Origin: Brevibacterium spongiae
GTDB taxonomy: Bacteria; Actinomycetota; Actinomycetes; Actinomycetales; Brevibacteriaceae
DNA: 64,000 bases
Reading direction: 5' to 3'
Assembly: GCF_026168515.1 (NCBI RefSeq)
Contig: NZ_CP093443.1
Coordinates: 2,666,001-2,730,000 of the forward strand
In this document: positions 25,418 to 34,770 of the stretch, piece by piece
How the letters are laid out: every line of letters begins with the position of its first letter
Position numbering within the stretch: the first letter of the stretch is position 1
Notes under the pieces: generated by a model
Told to the model about the DNA's origin: nothing
Database searches by the model: none
Seen by the model: only the letters and a program-made list of their open reading frames with translations
Position numbers and translations under genes: made by a program

Positions 25418-26206
25418 ATGCCTGATCCGAGCCAACTCACGCAGTTCCCGCGGCCCTCGGTCGCGGTCGACACCGCGGTCCTCTGCCCCGTGCCCGGCCG
25501 CGGTCTGCATGTTCTCATGACCCATCCCGGAGACGGGGTATGGCAGCTGCCCGGGTCGATTCTGCGTCCGCAGGAACGCCTCGCCGAGGCGGTCGCCCGG
25601 TGCCTGCGGGAGAAGGCTCGGCTCGTCGACCGGGCCCCGGTGCAGCTGCATGTCTTCGACCAGCCCGACCGTGACGATCGCGGGTGGGTGATCTCCGTGG
25701 CCCACCTCGATGTGCTCTCGGCCGCCGACGTCGGCCTCACCGAGGATGCCTCCCCCACCAAGGACGCGTCCCTCACCGATGACGCTTCCCCCGCCGAGGA
25801 AGCCGACGACGTCTCATCCTCCGCCCGGGATTCCGATTACGCGGACTCCCCCGCCCATCATCGCAAGCTCGTGCCCGTGCACGAGGTCCATGAGCTCAGT
25901 GAGGAGCATCGGGAGATCGTCCGCGTCGCCGTCCACCGGCTGCGGGCGCTGCACGAACGCACCCCGGACCCCTTCGGTCTGCTCGAGACCGAGTTCTCCC
26001 TGCGTCAGCTGCGCGAACTCCACGAGGTCGTCGCCGGGGAGAGCCTGCAGGCCGATACGTTCCGCCGCACCATGCTGCCGCTGCTCGATCCCACCGGGCA
26101 GGCGGTGACCCAGGGACGGGGCCGCCCCGCGCAGACGTTCACGCGCCGGTCCGAGCTGGCCCTGCGCGCCGACTCCCGCATCCAGGCGCCCGAAGGCCCG
26201 CAGTGA
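25418..26206 (+). CDS. NrtR-like transcriptional regulator with a degenerate Nudix domain
   Basis: A 262-residue protein. Residues about 15-105 form a Nudix fold (AVLCPVPGRGLHVLMTHPG), but the Nudix box is broken: the segment GSILRPQERLAEAVARCLRE lacks the REUxEE glutamates. Residues about 185-245 match the winged-helix domain of NrtR (FSLRQLRELHEVVAGESL, FRRTMLPLLDPTG, GRGRPAQTF). NrtR proteins sense ADP-ribose or NAD-derived ligands and control NAD or sugar genes. Residues 108-148 are an acidic Ser/Asp/Ala loop of six-residue repeats. It is divergent from proS. No NAD gene is adjacent, so its regulon is unknown. Confidence 0.78.
   Translation: MPDPSQLTQFPRPSVAVDTAVLCPVPGRGLHVLMTHPGDGVWQLPGSILRPQERLAEAVARCLREKARLVDRAPVQLHVFDQPDRDDRGWVISVAHLDVLSAADVGLTEDASPTKDASLTDDASPAEEADDVSSSARDSDYADSPAHHRKLVPVHEVHELSEEHREIVRVAVHRLRALHERTPDPFGLLETEFSLRQLRELHEVVAGESLQADTFRRTMLPLLDPTGQAVTQGRGRPAQTFTRRSELALRADSRIQAPEGPQ
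25739..25810 (+). repeat. Four 18-bp tandem units inside the NrtR-like gene
   Basis: Units start at 25739, 25757, 25775 and 25793 and encode TEDASP, TKDASL, TDDASP and AEEADD. The period is six codons, so the frame is preserved. The repeats extend the linker between the Nudix and winged-helix domains. Confidence 0.75.
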
Positions 26207-26231
26207 TGAGCACGGTGATGAGGGTGATGAG

Positions 26232-26648
26232 ATGACCGAGATCAACCGAGACGCCGGCAAACACATGCGCGTCGATGTGTGGCTGTGGACGACCCGGATG
26301 TTCAAGACCCGCAACCTGGCCACGCAGGCGTGCCGCGGCGGGCATGTGCAGGTCGACGGGCAGCGGGTCAAGGCCGCGCAGAAGGTGACGATCGGCCAGG
26401 AGGTGCGGGTGCGCAAGGCCGGTTCCGAGTTCATCTGGAAGATCACCGGCTTCATCCCCACGAGGATGCAGGCCTCCATCGCCGTGCAGTGCTACGAGGA
26501 TCTCACTCCCCCACCGGATCCGGCGCTGCGCGGGTTCGTGCCGAGGCGCGACAAGGGGCTGGGCCGTCCGACGAAGAAGGACCGTCGGGAGATGGAGAAG
26601 TTCCTCGGCGATCTGGCCAAACCCCAGTCACGCAACCGCCGCGACTGA
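26232..26648 (+). CDS. S4-domain RNA-binding protein (Hsp15/HslR-like)
   Basis: A 138-residue protein. The S4 domain occupies about residues 12-60: MRVDVWLWTTRMFKTRNLA, then GGHVQVDGQRVKAAQKV, as in heat-shock protein 15, which rescues nascent-chain-blocked 50S subunits in E. coli. The C-terminal tail is Arg/Lys-rich and typical of the actinobacterial version. It begins 25 bases after the NrtR-like gene, in the same direction, and converges with the GNAT gene. Whether it performs the Hsp15 role here is not known. Confidence 0.85.
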   Translation: MTEINRDAGKHMRVDVWLWTTRMFKTRNLATQACRGGHVQVDGQRVKAAQKVTIGQEVRVRKAGSEFIWKITGFIPTRMQASIAVQCYEDLTPPPDPALRGFVPRRDKGLGRPTKKDRREMEKFLGDLAKPQSRNRRD

Positions 26649-26662
26649 TACTCGGCCCAACC

Positions 26663-27544
26663 TCAGTACATGACGGTGGCGAAGGTTCCGACCTGTTCGA
26701 AGCCGACGCGGGCGTACATCCGCAGCGCCGTCTCGTTGTAGTCATTGGCATAGAGGCTCACGGTGGAGTGGCCCTTGTCGCGGGTGCGTTTGACGACGGC
26801 GGCCATTCCGGCGGCGCCGAGTCCCTGGTTGCGCACCTCGGGGTGGACCCACACTCCCTGTACCTGGACGATGCGGCGGGCGCGAATGCCGATATCGGCC
26901 TTGAACAGCACCTGCTCGTCCTGTTCCGTGGCCGGCCACCTCGGCACTGCGGCACCGCCGGGCAGCGTCGCCGAGATCCTGGCGTAGCAGTTCTTGCCGC
27001 GGATGATCCCGCGCACCCGAGACAGGTAGCTGGCGGTGCCGTCCTCGATGGGAGAGAACCCGACCTCCTTGGTGAACATGTCCACACTGGCCGGAAACAC
27101 CGCCCCGAGGTCATCGAGGGTCACCCGGTGAACGTGTTCGTCCGGGGCCACGAGCGGATCCGAACTGATCGCCAGCAGCGGCTGACGGTCCCTCATCCCG
27201 AGTGGCTGCCCCCAGTTGAGGCGACTGTTGAGGTCGAGGATGACGGCCCGGTCCCCGATGAGCGAACACGAGACACGGCCGTCGGCATTGAGTTTGCGGG
27301 CAAGGATTTCGTTCGTCGCCGGTGTTGCGGCGACCGGGATGATGTTCCCGCCCACCCAGTAGGCGGCGACGGGTCGGTCGCCGTCGAAGATCCCGTAGAG
27401 AGTCCCGGCCGGTGAGCCCAGGCGTGCGGTTCCGGTGACCTCGAGCAGGGAGATGAGGTAGACGTTCTCACAGGGTCTGCGCGCAAGCAGGTCCGTCAGC
27501 CACTGCGTATGCTGATGTTCCAGTCGCGCGATTCTCAGCACCAT
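26663..27544 (-). CDS. GNAT family acetyltransferase with an N-terminal DUF4081 domain
   Basis: A 293-residue protein with an N-terminal DUF4081-type domain (about residues 1-140) and a C-terminal GNAT domain with the acetyl-CoA loop VQGVWVHPEVRNQGLGAAGM near residue 232 and the closing strand LYANDYNETALRMYARVGFE. The ATG at 27544 is preferred to the GTG at 27556 because GGAAGAG lies eleven bases upstream. It sits downstream of ispG as in many actinobacteria. The acetyl acceptor is not known. Confidence 0.85.
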   Translation of the reverse strand: MVLRIARLEHQHTQWLTDLLARRPCENVYLISLLEVTGTARLGSPAGTLYGIFDGDRPVAAYWVGGNIIPVAATPATNEILARKLNADGRVSCSLIGDRAVILDLNSRLNWGQPLGMRDRQPLLAISSDPLVAPDEHVHRVTLDDLGAVFPASVDMFTKEVGFSPIEDGTASYLSRVRGIIRGKNCYARISATLPGGAAVPRWPATEQDEQVLFKADIGIRARRIVQVQGVWVHPEVRNQGLGAAGMAAVVKRTRDKGHSTVSLYANDYNETALRMYARVGFEQVGTFATVMY

Positions 27545-27638
27545 CTGACCGTGCACTCTTCCCTGACGCTGTCCGTGGTCTCACCCTTCACACGGTGGAG
27601 ACCCGGACGATGAACTCGTACGTCTCAAGGTATCGCAC

Positions 27639-28811
27639 TCACCCGATGACGACCTCAGGCGGCCCCGACACAGTCCCTGAGGCTCCGTCCGATCCGTTCT
27701 CGGCATCCTCGGCGATGCGGTTCGCCTCGGCGATGAGGGTCTCGACGATCTCGGATTCGGGCACCGTCTTGATCACCTCGCCCTTGACGAAGATCTGTCC
27801 CTTGCCGTTGCCGCTGGCCACGCCGAGGTCGGCATCCCGGGCTTCACCGGGACCGTTGACCACGCAGCCCATGACCGCGACCCGCAGCGGCACCTCCATG
27901 CCCTCCAACCCTGCGGTGACCTCGTCGGCGAGGGTGTACACGTCGACCTGTGCGCGCCCGCACGACGGGCAGGAGACGATCTCGAGCTTGCGGGGCTTGA
28001 GGTTGAGCGATTCGAGGATCTGGTTGCCCACCTTGACCTCCTCGGCGGGAGGCGCGGACAGGGACACCCGGATCGTATCGCCGATGCCCTCGGCGAGCAG
28101 ATGGCCGAAGGCGGTCGCGGATTTGATCGTGCCCTGGAAGGCGGGCCCCGCCTCGGTGACGCCCAAATGCAGCGGCCAGTCGCCGCGTTCGGCGAGCAGC
28201 TCATAGGCGCGGACCATGATCACGGGGTCGTGGTGTTTGACGGAGATCTTGAAGTCGTAGAACCCGTGCTCTTCGAACAGGGAGGCCTCCCACAGCGCGG
28301 ATTCGACGAGCGCTTCCGGGGTGGCTTTGCCGTACTTCTCCATCAGCCGCTTGTCCAGGGAGCCGGCGTTGACGCCGATGCGGATGGACACTCCCGCCTC
28401 GGCGGCGGCCTTCGAGATCTCCCGCACCTGATCGTCGAACTTGCGGATGTTGCCCGGGTTGACGCGGACTCCCGCACACCCGGCATCGATCGCGGCGAAG
28501 ACGTATTTGGGTTGGAAGTGGATATCGGCGATAACGGGGATCTGGGACTTGCCGGCGATGATCGGCAGGGCTGCGGCATCGTCGGCCGTCGGGCAGGCGA
28601 CGCGCACGATATCGCAGCCGCTGGCGGTGAGCTCGGCGATCTGCTGCAGGGTCGCGTTGATGTCGGTCGTCGGTGTCGTCGTCATCGACTGCACGCTGAC
28701 CGGAGATTCGGAGCCGACCCCGACCTTGCCGACCCCGATCTGCCGGGTCTTCCGCCGGGGCGCAAGCACGGGAGGAGGTGGGGCGGGCATTCCGAGGTTG
28801 ACTGCTGTCAC
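27639..28811 (-). CDS. ispG: 4-hydroxy-3-methylbut-2-enyl-diphosphate synthase (IspG/GcpE)
   Basis: A 390-residue iron-sulfur enzyme of the MEP isoprenoid pathway, converting MEcPP to HMBPP. The N-terminal TIM barrel is recognised by [20 protein letters not shown] and [20 protein letters not shown]. The cluster ligands are in [10 protein letters not shown] and the Cys of [11 protein letters not shown]. The start is the GTG at 28811, with GAAGGGAT upstream. It shares this locus with rseP and dxr; dxr is an earlier step of the same pathway. A plus-strand hydrolase gene separates it from rseP. Confidence 0.96.
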   Translation of the reverse strand: MTAVNLGMPAPPPPVLAPRRKTRQIGVGKVGVGSESPVSVQSMTTTPTTDINATLQQIAELTASGCDIVRVACPTADDAAALPIIAGKSQIPVIADIHFQPKYVFAAIDAGCAGVRVNPGNIRKFDDQVREISKAAAEAGVSIRIGVNAGSLDKRLMEKYGKATPEALVESALWEASLFEEHGFYDFKISVKHHDPVIMVRAYELLAERGDWPLHLGVTEAGPAFQGTIKSATAFGHLLAEGIGDTIRVSLSAPPAEEVKVGNQILESLNLKPRKLEIVSCPSCGRAQVDVYTLADEVTAGLEGMEVPLRVAVMGCVVNGPGEARDADLGVASGNGKGQIFVKGEVIKTVPESEIVETLIAEANRIAEDAENGSDGASGTVSGPPEVVIG

Positions 28812-29069
28812 TGAGACGATCCCTTCATTCGGGCTGGTGACCAGCCACGATGATCCTGCCGACGCCGAGGTGGCCCTTCGTTGCGGCCGGATTGTGCAAA
28901 CCACGACCATTGTAGGTCCTCAGCGGTGGGTCCTGGCTGCGTGTTCCGTCCCCGATTCCTGTCCGCCCTGTCCGTCGGGGCCGTCGCCGTCGGGCCCGCC
29001 CTGCCCCTCGAGCCCGCATCTGACCGGTAGTGTGAAGGTGACCTGCCGACTGTGAGAAGGAGCGGACCC

Positions 29070-30515
29070 GTGAGCGAAGGCGCATTCCCCGACATCGATG
29101 CGATGACTGCGGCCCTGGATGCGGAAGCGAATTCCCTGGCCGAGAAGGGTGGGTCCCTGGCCTGGGGAATCTTTCGCCGAGGTGGCCCCGCGCGAGCCGT
29201 GAATGCCGATGTTCCGTACCGGATCGCGTCGATGACGAAATCGTTCACTGCCGCCGCCATCGGGTTCCTCGCCGCGAACGGCCTCGACCTCGACATGCCG
29301 TTCGGGCGTCTTGTGCCCGAACTCGCCGACACCGCGATCGCTGATCGCACATGCCGGCAGGCGCTGACCATGGGCACCGGGTTCACGAAGGATGACCCGT
29401 GGGCGGACCGGATGGAGGCGATGACTCCGGACGAGCTCACCGCCTGGCTGCGCCGCGGCGCCATCGCCACGGCGCCCGCAGACACCGGGTACGAGTATTC
29501 GAACCTCGGGTATGCGGTGCTCGGCATGGTCGCCGAGGCGGTCACCGGCCGCTCGTTCATCGAGATCGTGACCACGGAGATCCTCGAACCCCTCGAACTC
29601 ACGCGCACCGGTTTCGACCACGCCGACTTCCCCGACCTGGCACCGGGCTGCCGCGTCGACCTCGACGGCGGGCTGCATCCGGCCGAACTCACCGGGCCCG
29701 GGGTCTTCTCCCCCATCGGTGGGGTGATCTCCACGGTCCGAGACATCGGCACCTGGATGAACACGCACCTCGATGCCCTCGACCATTTCGACACCTATGC
29801 TCCCGGCTCGTGGTCGCGGATCCTGGCCGACAACCAGCAGACCCACCGGTCCATGGAGATCCAGACCTCGGCCCACCATGCTGAGGCGCTCAGCTACGGT
29901 TTCGGTCTCGAGACGCGCCTGGACACCCGGTTCGGGCGCGTGGTCTGCCATTCCGGCGGCTACCCCGGGTACGGCTCCCATATGCGCTGGTTCCCCGAAC
30001 TGGGACTGAGCATCGTCGTCCTCGGCAACACCACGTACTATCCGGCGCAGCGCCTGGTGCAGGACGCACTCGATATCGGATGGGCGGCAGCCACGGGACG
30101 CAACGATGTCGATCTCAGCCGGACGACCACCTCGGCGCCGGTGCCCCGCTTTGCCGCGCAGCAGGCCCAGATCGATACGGTCCTGGCCGCAGCGAACCTC
30201 GTCACCGACTTCGACGACGAGACCGCCGATGAGATCTTCTCGATGAACATGGACCTCGACGAACCCCGGAACGAACGGCGTGAGCGCTTCGCCCGGTGGC
30301 GGGCGGCACACGAGGTCACGGCCCCGCTCACCGAGGCGGACCTGACCATGGTCTCCCCGCTGCGCGGAAAGCTCACAGTCGGCTCGGACATGGCGGAGGC
30401 GACGGTGCCAGGTTCAGGCGACGCGGAGTCCACGTCTGCCGGCGACGCGAAGGCCACGATCACGGTTGCGCTCAACCACCTCGGCGAGGTGCAGACGATC
30501 AGCCTCAGCGACTGA
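29070..30515 (+). CDS. Serine hydrolase of the beta-lactamase / class C esterase family
   Basis: A 481-residue protein without a signal peptide, so probably cytoplasmic. The nucleophile motif SMTK is at residues 54-57, the YSN motif at 143-145, and the third motif appears as CHSGGYPG near residue 293 in place of KTG, as in esterase-like class C enzymes. The last 80 residues are an extra domain with low-complexity Glu/Ala/Gly. The GTG at 29070 follows GAAGGAGCGGACCC. It lies alone on the plus strand between ispG and rseP, interrupting a normally contiguous minus-strand block. Substrate is unknown; lactamase activity is not implied. Confidence 0.82.
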   Translation: MSEGAFPDIDAMTAALDAEANSLAEKGGSLAWGIFRRGGPARAVNADVPYRIASMTKSFTAAAIGFLAANGLDLDMPFGRLVPELADTAIADRTCRQALTMGTGFTKDDPWADRMEAMTPDELTAWLRRGAIATAPADTGYEYSNLGYAVLGMVAEAVTGRSFIEIVTTEILEPLELTRTGFDHADFPDLAPGCRVDLDGGLHPAELTGPGVFSPIGGVISTVRDIGTWMNTHLDALDHFDTYAPGSWSRILADNQQTHRSMEIQTSAHHAEALSYGFGLETRLDTRFGRVVCHSGGYPGYGSHMRWFPELGLSIVVLGNTTYYPAQRLVQDALDIGWAAATGRNDVDLSRTTTSAPVPRFAAQQAQIDTVLAAANLVTDFDDETADEIFSMNMDLDEPRNERRERFARWRAAHEVTAPLTEADLTMVSPLRGKLTVGSDMAEATVPGSGDAESTSAGDAKATITVALNHLGEVQTISLSD

Positions 30516-30587
30516 ACATCCCCGAACCGCGCATCGGCCCGCGAACCTCGGTCCGCGAACCTGGCCGGCCCTGACCGGCCCGCGCAC

Positions 30588-32111
30588 CTACCCGCCGGAG
30601 TTGAAGATCGCGTCGAGCGTGATGGGTTTGACGAGGTCGACGTAGACGAGCAGCGCCGTCATGCACAGCATCAGCCCGATGCACACGTACGTCAGCGGCA
30701 GCAGCTTCGCCGTGTCGAAGGGGCCGATGAGTCCGCGTCCGCGCCACCGGTTGATGCGGCGACGCGCGCCTTCGTAGAGTCCGACGGCGATGTGCCCGCC
30801 GTCGAGCGGCAGCAGCGGGATCATATTGAACGCGAAGAGGAAGATGTTGAGCGAGCCGAGCATGCCCAGCCCCATCTGCGCCTTGTCGAGGACGTCGATC
30901 TTGTCGGTGGACACGATCTCGCCGGCGATGCGGCCGACGCCGACCATGCCGACGAGGCCTTCCGCGTCGCGGTCCTTCGTGCCGACGGCGACCTCGCCGA
31001 TGTCGACGAGTTTGACCGGCAGGGTGATGATCGCATGGAAGACGCCGCTCACCTGATCCCAGACGGCTCCGGGGAATTCGCCGATCGGCAGGGGCTGGCG
31101 TTCCTGCACGGGTCCGATGCCGAGGAACCCCTGGCTCTCGGTCTGCGGTGTGCCGTCGGCATTCATCAGCGCCTTGCCGTTCTCGTCGAACTTCTGCCGT
31201 TCGCTGGAGATGATCGGCACTGTCACGGATTCGGCCTTGCCGTCGCGGATGAAGTCGACCTCGACCCGCTCACCCGCATGGTCCTTGATGACCGCGGACA
31301 GCCGGTCCCAGTCCTTCGTCTCGACGCCGGCGATCGCGGTGATCTCGTCGCCGGGTTTGATTCCCGCCTCCCAGGCGGGGGTGAGCTGATCGTCGTCGCG
31401 GCACGTGTTCTGCTCCGAAGCAGGACGCTGCTGCGCCTCGGAGGCGGGCACGGCGCATTCGACGACGGTCTGCACGGTCGTCGTCGGTGTCGTCACGCCG
31501 ATGCCAAGCAGTGAGATCGCCATGATGAGGATGCCGAGGATGAGATTGACGAAGGGCCCGGCGAACATGACGACGAGGCGCTTGGGCACGCTGAGCGCGT
31601 AGAACGTCCGGTGCTCCTCCCCCGGTTCGATCTCCTGATTCGAGAACTCCCGGGCATCGGCCATCGTGTTCTCGAACAGGCGACCCTTGCGCTGCCTGCC
31701 CCGCGATCGGCGCGGAGCAGCGCTCTCACCCTCGCCGAGGCGGCCCGCCGTGCCGTCGACGCCGCCGTCCGCGTCAGGCTCACCCTCACCGAGGCGGCCC
31801 GCCGTTCCGTCGAGACTGCCGGAATCGTTCGCTGCGGCTCCGACCTTCTCGACGCGCTTCGTCGTCGCCTCCTCCGGCGGATACATGCCGGGCATCGCGA
31901 TGAACCCGCCGAGCGGGAACGCCTTGACCCCGTACTCGGTCTCCCCGCGGCGGAAGGAGAAGAGGGTGGGTCCGAAGCCGACCATGTAGTGGGTGACCTT
32001 GACACCGAACTTCTTCGCCGGGGTGAGATGGCCGAGCTCGTGGAGGCCGATGGAGATCGAGATGCCGATGAGGAAGAGGATGATCCCGATGATGTAGAGG
32101 ACAACGGTCAT
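30588..32111 (-). CDS. rseP: Site-2 protease of the RseP/Rip1 family (M50)
   Basis: A 507-residue membrane zinc protease for intramembrane cleavage of anti-sigma factors and similar substrates. HELGH at residues 24-28 lies in the first membrane segment; the third ligand is in PLLPLDGGH near residue 440. A PDZ domain covers about residues 215-320 (PAWEAGIKPGDEITAIAGV). Residues about 92-150 are a charged low-complexity insertion in which DGTAGRLGEGE occurs twice. The ATG at 32111 overlaps the dxr stop by four bases. The family length is about 400-450, so the insertion accounts for the excess. Confidence 0.92.
   Translation of the reverse strand: MTVVLYIIGIILFLIGISISIGLHELGHLTPAKKFGVKVTHYMVGFGPTLFSFRRGETEYGVKAFPLGGFIAMPGMYPPEEATTKRVEKVGAAANDSGSLDGTAGRLGEGEPDADGGVDGTAGRLGEGESAAPRRSRGRQRKGRLFENTMADAREFSNQEIEPGEEHRTFYALSVPKRLVVMFAGPFVNLILGILIMAISLLGIGVTTPTTTVQTVVECAVPASEAQQRPASEQNTCRDDDQLTPAWEAGIKPGDEITAIAGVETKDWDRLSAVIKDHAGERVEVDFIRDGKAESVTVPIISSERQKFDENGKALMNADGTPQTESQGFLGIGPVQERQPLPIGEFPGAVWDQVSGVFHAIITLPVKLVDIGEVAVGTKDRDAEGLVGMVGVGRIAGEIVSTDKIDVLDKAQMGLGMLGSLNIFLFAFNMIPLLPLDGGHIAVGLYEGARRRINRWRGRGLIGPFDTAKLLPLTYVCIGLMLCMTALLVYVDLVKPITLDAIFNSGG
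31725..31813 (-). repeat. 54-bp period tandem duplication within rseP
   Basis: Two 35-base copies at 31725-31759 and 31779-31813 differ at two positions and are exactly 54 bases (18 codons) apart, giving the duplicated peptide DGTAGRLGEGE. The copies are nearly identical, so the event is probably recent. Confidence 0.85.
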
Positions 32112-33352
32112 GCGCGGCCCCTCTTCTGTCCGGAATTCTGGGCGGCCTTCTGTTCCGCGGCATCGGCGGCGGCGAATTCGCGCGCCCACGCATCGGCGGC
32201 GAGCACCGTGTCCACGGTGTGTTCGGCGGCCGGCTGATGAGCCGACAGCGCTCGGGCCAGTCCCTTGTCGATTCCCGTGAAGGGGATGTCGCCGGCGATG
32301 AACGCGGCCACGAGCACCTCGTTGGCGGCATTGAGCACGGCCGGGAAGCTGCGGGCCTTCCGCCCGGCTTCGATGGCCAGGCCGAGGGCCGGGAAGGCGA
32401 GATGGTTGACGGGTTCGAACGACCAGTGCATGGGTTGGCCCCAGTTGTTGGCCACGGCACCTGAGGTCAGACGCTTCGTCGTCCCGTCATCCTGCGTGCC
32501 CAGAGCATAGGAGATCGGCAGGCGCATGTCCGGTGGTGAGATCTGCGCGATCGTCGAGGCATCACTGAACTCGACCATCGAATGGATGTGCGACTGCGGG
32601 TGGACGACGACCTCGATGTGGTCGAAGTCGATGTCGAAGAGCAGGTGGGCCTCGATGACCTCGAGGCCCTTGTTGACCAGCGTTGCGGAGTTGATGGTGA
32701 TCATCGACCCCATCGACCAGGTGGGATGGTTGAGCGCCTGAGCGGGAGTGACCCGACGCAGGGCATCACGGGTCATGCCGCGGAAGGGCCCGCCCGAGGC
32801 GGTGATGATGAGTTTGCTGACTTCTCCGTGCGTGCCGGCGCGCAGCGCCTGGGCGATGGCGGAGTGCTCGCTGTCGACCGGTACGAGTCGTGCGCCGGAG
32901 GCACGAGCGGCGTCGAGCACAATGGATCCGCCGATGATGAGCGATTCCTTGTTCGCCAGGGCCACATCCGTGCCGCGGTCGAGAGCGGCCAGGGTTGCGC
33001 CGAGGCCGGCGGCACCGGTGATCGCGTTGAGGACCATGTCCGCGTCCAAGCCCGCGACCGCCTCGGCGGCGGTGTCACCGAGGTGGATGGCTTCGACGGG
33101 ATCGGCGATCCCCCGCTCGGCGGCCAACTGGGTCAGCCGCTGCCGAACCTCGGTCTCTCCCCCGGCCGGCGGGGTGGTGAGCCCGATGACGGGAACGCAG
33201 AACGTCAGCGCCTGGTCGAGCAACAGGTCGAGTTGGGACCCGGCGGCAAGGCCCACGATCCGATGCTCGTCCCGGTGTTCGGCGAGGACATCAAGGGCCT
33301 GGGTGCCGACCGAACCGGTTGAGCCGACTACAATGAAACCACGTTTACTCAC
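32108..33352 (-). CDS. dxr: 1-deoxy-D-xylulose-5-phosphate reductoisomerase
   Basis: A 414-residue NADPH-dependent enzyme making MEP from DXP, the committed MEP-pathway step. It shows the nucleotide-binding GSTGSVGTQALDVL at residue 9, the ANKESLIIGG motif, the catalytic region PVDSEHSAIAQAL and the loop HPTWSMGSMITINSATLVNK. The start is the GTG at 33352 because the protein then begins SKRGFIVVGSTGS; the ribosome binding site is weak. The stop overlaps the rseP start, and divergent from it is an acyl-CoA dehydrogenase gene. Confidence 0.96.
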   Translation of the reverse strand: MSKRGFIVVGSTGSVGTQALDVLAEHRDEHRIVGLAAGSQLDLLLDQALTFCVPVIGLTTPPAGGETEVRQRLTQLAAERGIADPVEAIHLGDTAAEAVAGLDADMVLNAITGAAGLGATLAALDRGTDVALANKESLIIGGSIVLDAARASGARLVPVDSEHSAIAQALRAGTHGEVSKLIITASGGPFRGMTRDALRRVTPAQALNHPTWSMGSMITINSATLVNKGLEVIEAHLLFDIDFDHIEVVVHPQSHIHSMVEFSDASTIAQISPPDMRLPISYALGTQDDGTTKRLTSGAVANNWGQPMHWSFEPVNHLAFPALGLAIEAGRKARSFPAVLNAANEVLVAAFIAGDIPFTGIDKGLARALSAHQPAAEHTVDTVLAADAWAREFAAADAAEQKAAQNSGQKRGRA

Positions 33353-33493
33353 GCCAACCGATGATGCCAAAGTTCTCTGGGAAATGACTCGACACGAACC
33401 GGAGTGTCGCCCCGCCGAACGCGTCGATCTGTAGTGCTTCGGGACACCGCTCATCGTCGGAGTTCCGGTAAAACTGTGAATGATAAAGAATCA

Positions 33494-34711
33494 ATGGCGA
33501 AAGAGATGGATATGAGCACAACGCTGAGCCCTGACGATATTCTTGGACTGGATTCGGTCTTCGAAGCCGATGACCTCGAATTCGCGTCGATTGTGAAGAA
33601 GTGGCTGGACGAGAACGTCCGTGAGAAGATCGGCGACTACTTCCTCGACGCCACCATCCCCGCCCGCGAGCTGGCCGAAGGACTCGGCGAGCTCGGTCTG
33701 CTGGGCATGCACCTCGACGGCTACGGCTGCGGCGGATCGACCGCAACTCAGTACGGACTGGCCTGCCGTGAGCTCGAGGCCATCGACTCCGGTCTGCGTT
33801 CGCTCGTGTCTGTGCAGGGTTCGCTGGCGATGTTCGCCATCCACCACTGGGGATCGGAAGCGCAGAAGGAAGAATGGCTGCCGAAGATGGCCGCCGGCAA
33901 GGCCATCGGCTGCTTCGGTCTGACCGAACCCGATGTCGGCTCCGACCCGTCGGGCATGAAGACGACCGCGAAGAAGGACGGATCCGACTGGATCCTCAAC
34001 GGCGCGAAGATGTGGATCACGAACTCCCCTGTCTCCGACGTCATGGTCGTGTGGGCCAAGACCGAAGAGGTCGACGACAAGGGCAAGAACGTCGTCCGCG
34101 GCTTCGTCGTCCCCTCGAACACCGAGGGTGTGCAGACTCCGGAGATCCACCGCAAGATCTCGCTGCGTGCGTCGATCACCGGTGAGATCGTCCTCGACAA
34201 CGTCCGCCTGCCAGAGGATGCCATGCTGCCGAAGGCCAAGGGACTCAAGGGCCCCCTGTCCTGCCTGTCCGAGGCCCGCTACGGCATCGTCTTCGGTGTC
34301 ACCGGTGCCGCCCGCGATGCGCTGCTCTCCGCTCTGGAGTACACCGGCACCCGCGTCCAGTTCGATCGCCCGCTGGCATCGTTCCAGATCACTCAGCAGA
34401 AACTCGCGAAGGCCTTCGGCCAGTACTCGCAGATCACTCTGCTCGCCGCTCACCTGGGCAAGATCAAGGACTCGGAGAAGGGTGTGCGTCCGGAGCAGAT
34501 CAGCCTGGGCAAGATGGTCAACGTCGACACCGCGATGAATGTCTGCCGTGACCTGCGTGCGCTGTTCGGCGGCTCGGGCATCACGAGCGAGTACCCGCCG
34601 CTGCGTCACGCGGTCAACCTCGAGACCGTGCTCACCTACGAAGGCACGCACGAAGTGCATCAGCTGACCCTGGGCCGTGCGATGACCGGGATCAACGCCT
34701 TCGCGAACTGA
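33494..34711 (+). CDS. Acyl-CoA dehydrogenase, glutaryl-CoA dehydrogenase type
   Basis: A 405-residue flavoprotein. The FAD-binding segments CFGLTEPDVGSDPSGMKTTA and WITNSPVSDVMVVWAK are present, and the catalytic Glu is in TYEGTHEVH at residue 383. The pattern YGLACRELEAIDSGLRS and RASITGEIVLDNVRLPE is characteristic of glutaryl-CoA dehydrogenases, which oxidise and decarboxylate glutaryl-CoA to crotonyl-CoA in lysine and tryptophan breakdown. In-frame ATGs at 33494, 33506 and 33512 are all possible starts. It is a single-gene unit, divergent from dxr and ended by a strong terminator. Confidence 0.88.
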   Translation: MAKEMDMSTTLSPDDILGLDSVFEADDLEFASIVKKWLDENVREKIGDYFLDATIPARELAEGLGELGLLGMHLDGYGCGGSTATQYGLACRELEAIDSGLRSLVSVQGSLAMFAIHHWGSEAQKEEWLPKMAAGKAIGCFGLTEPDVGSDPSGMKTTAKKDGSDWILNGAKMWITNSPVSDVMVVWAKTEEVDDKGKNVVRGFVVPSNTEGVQTPEIHRKISLRASITGEIVLDNVRLPEDAMLPKAKGLKGPLSCLSEARYGIVFGVTGAARDALLSALEYTGTRVQFDRPLASFQITQQKLAKAFGQYSQITLLAAHLGKIKDSEKGVRPEQISLGKMVNVDTAMNVCRDLRALFGGSGITSEYPPLRHAVNLETVLTYEGTHEVHQLTLGRAMTGINAFAN

Positions 34712-34734
34712 GTGGGGCTGACCACTCACCGACT

Positions 34735-34766
34735 GGCCGGCTGAAATCACTCGATTTCAGCCGGCC
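34735..34766. terminator. Perfect 14-bp hairpin between convergent genes
   Basis: GGCCGGCTGAAATC and GATTTCAGCCGGCC pair perfectly around ACTC. On the plus strand it is followed by GTTGTCAGTTT. It lies 23 bases after the acyl-CoA dehydrogenase stop and five before the methyltransferase stop, so it can terminate from both sides. Confidence 0.75.
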
Positions 34767-34770
34767 GTTG

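Noticed and set aside
23658..25520. 620-codon plus-strand frame opposite proS
   Set aside because: Low-complexity Gly/Val/Asp/Arg-rich translation typical of an antisense shadow; proS has all catalytic motifs.
29070..30515. Secreted beta-lactamase
   Set aside because: No signal peptide and no KTG motif; the features fit a cytoplasmic esterase-like hydrolase.
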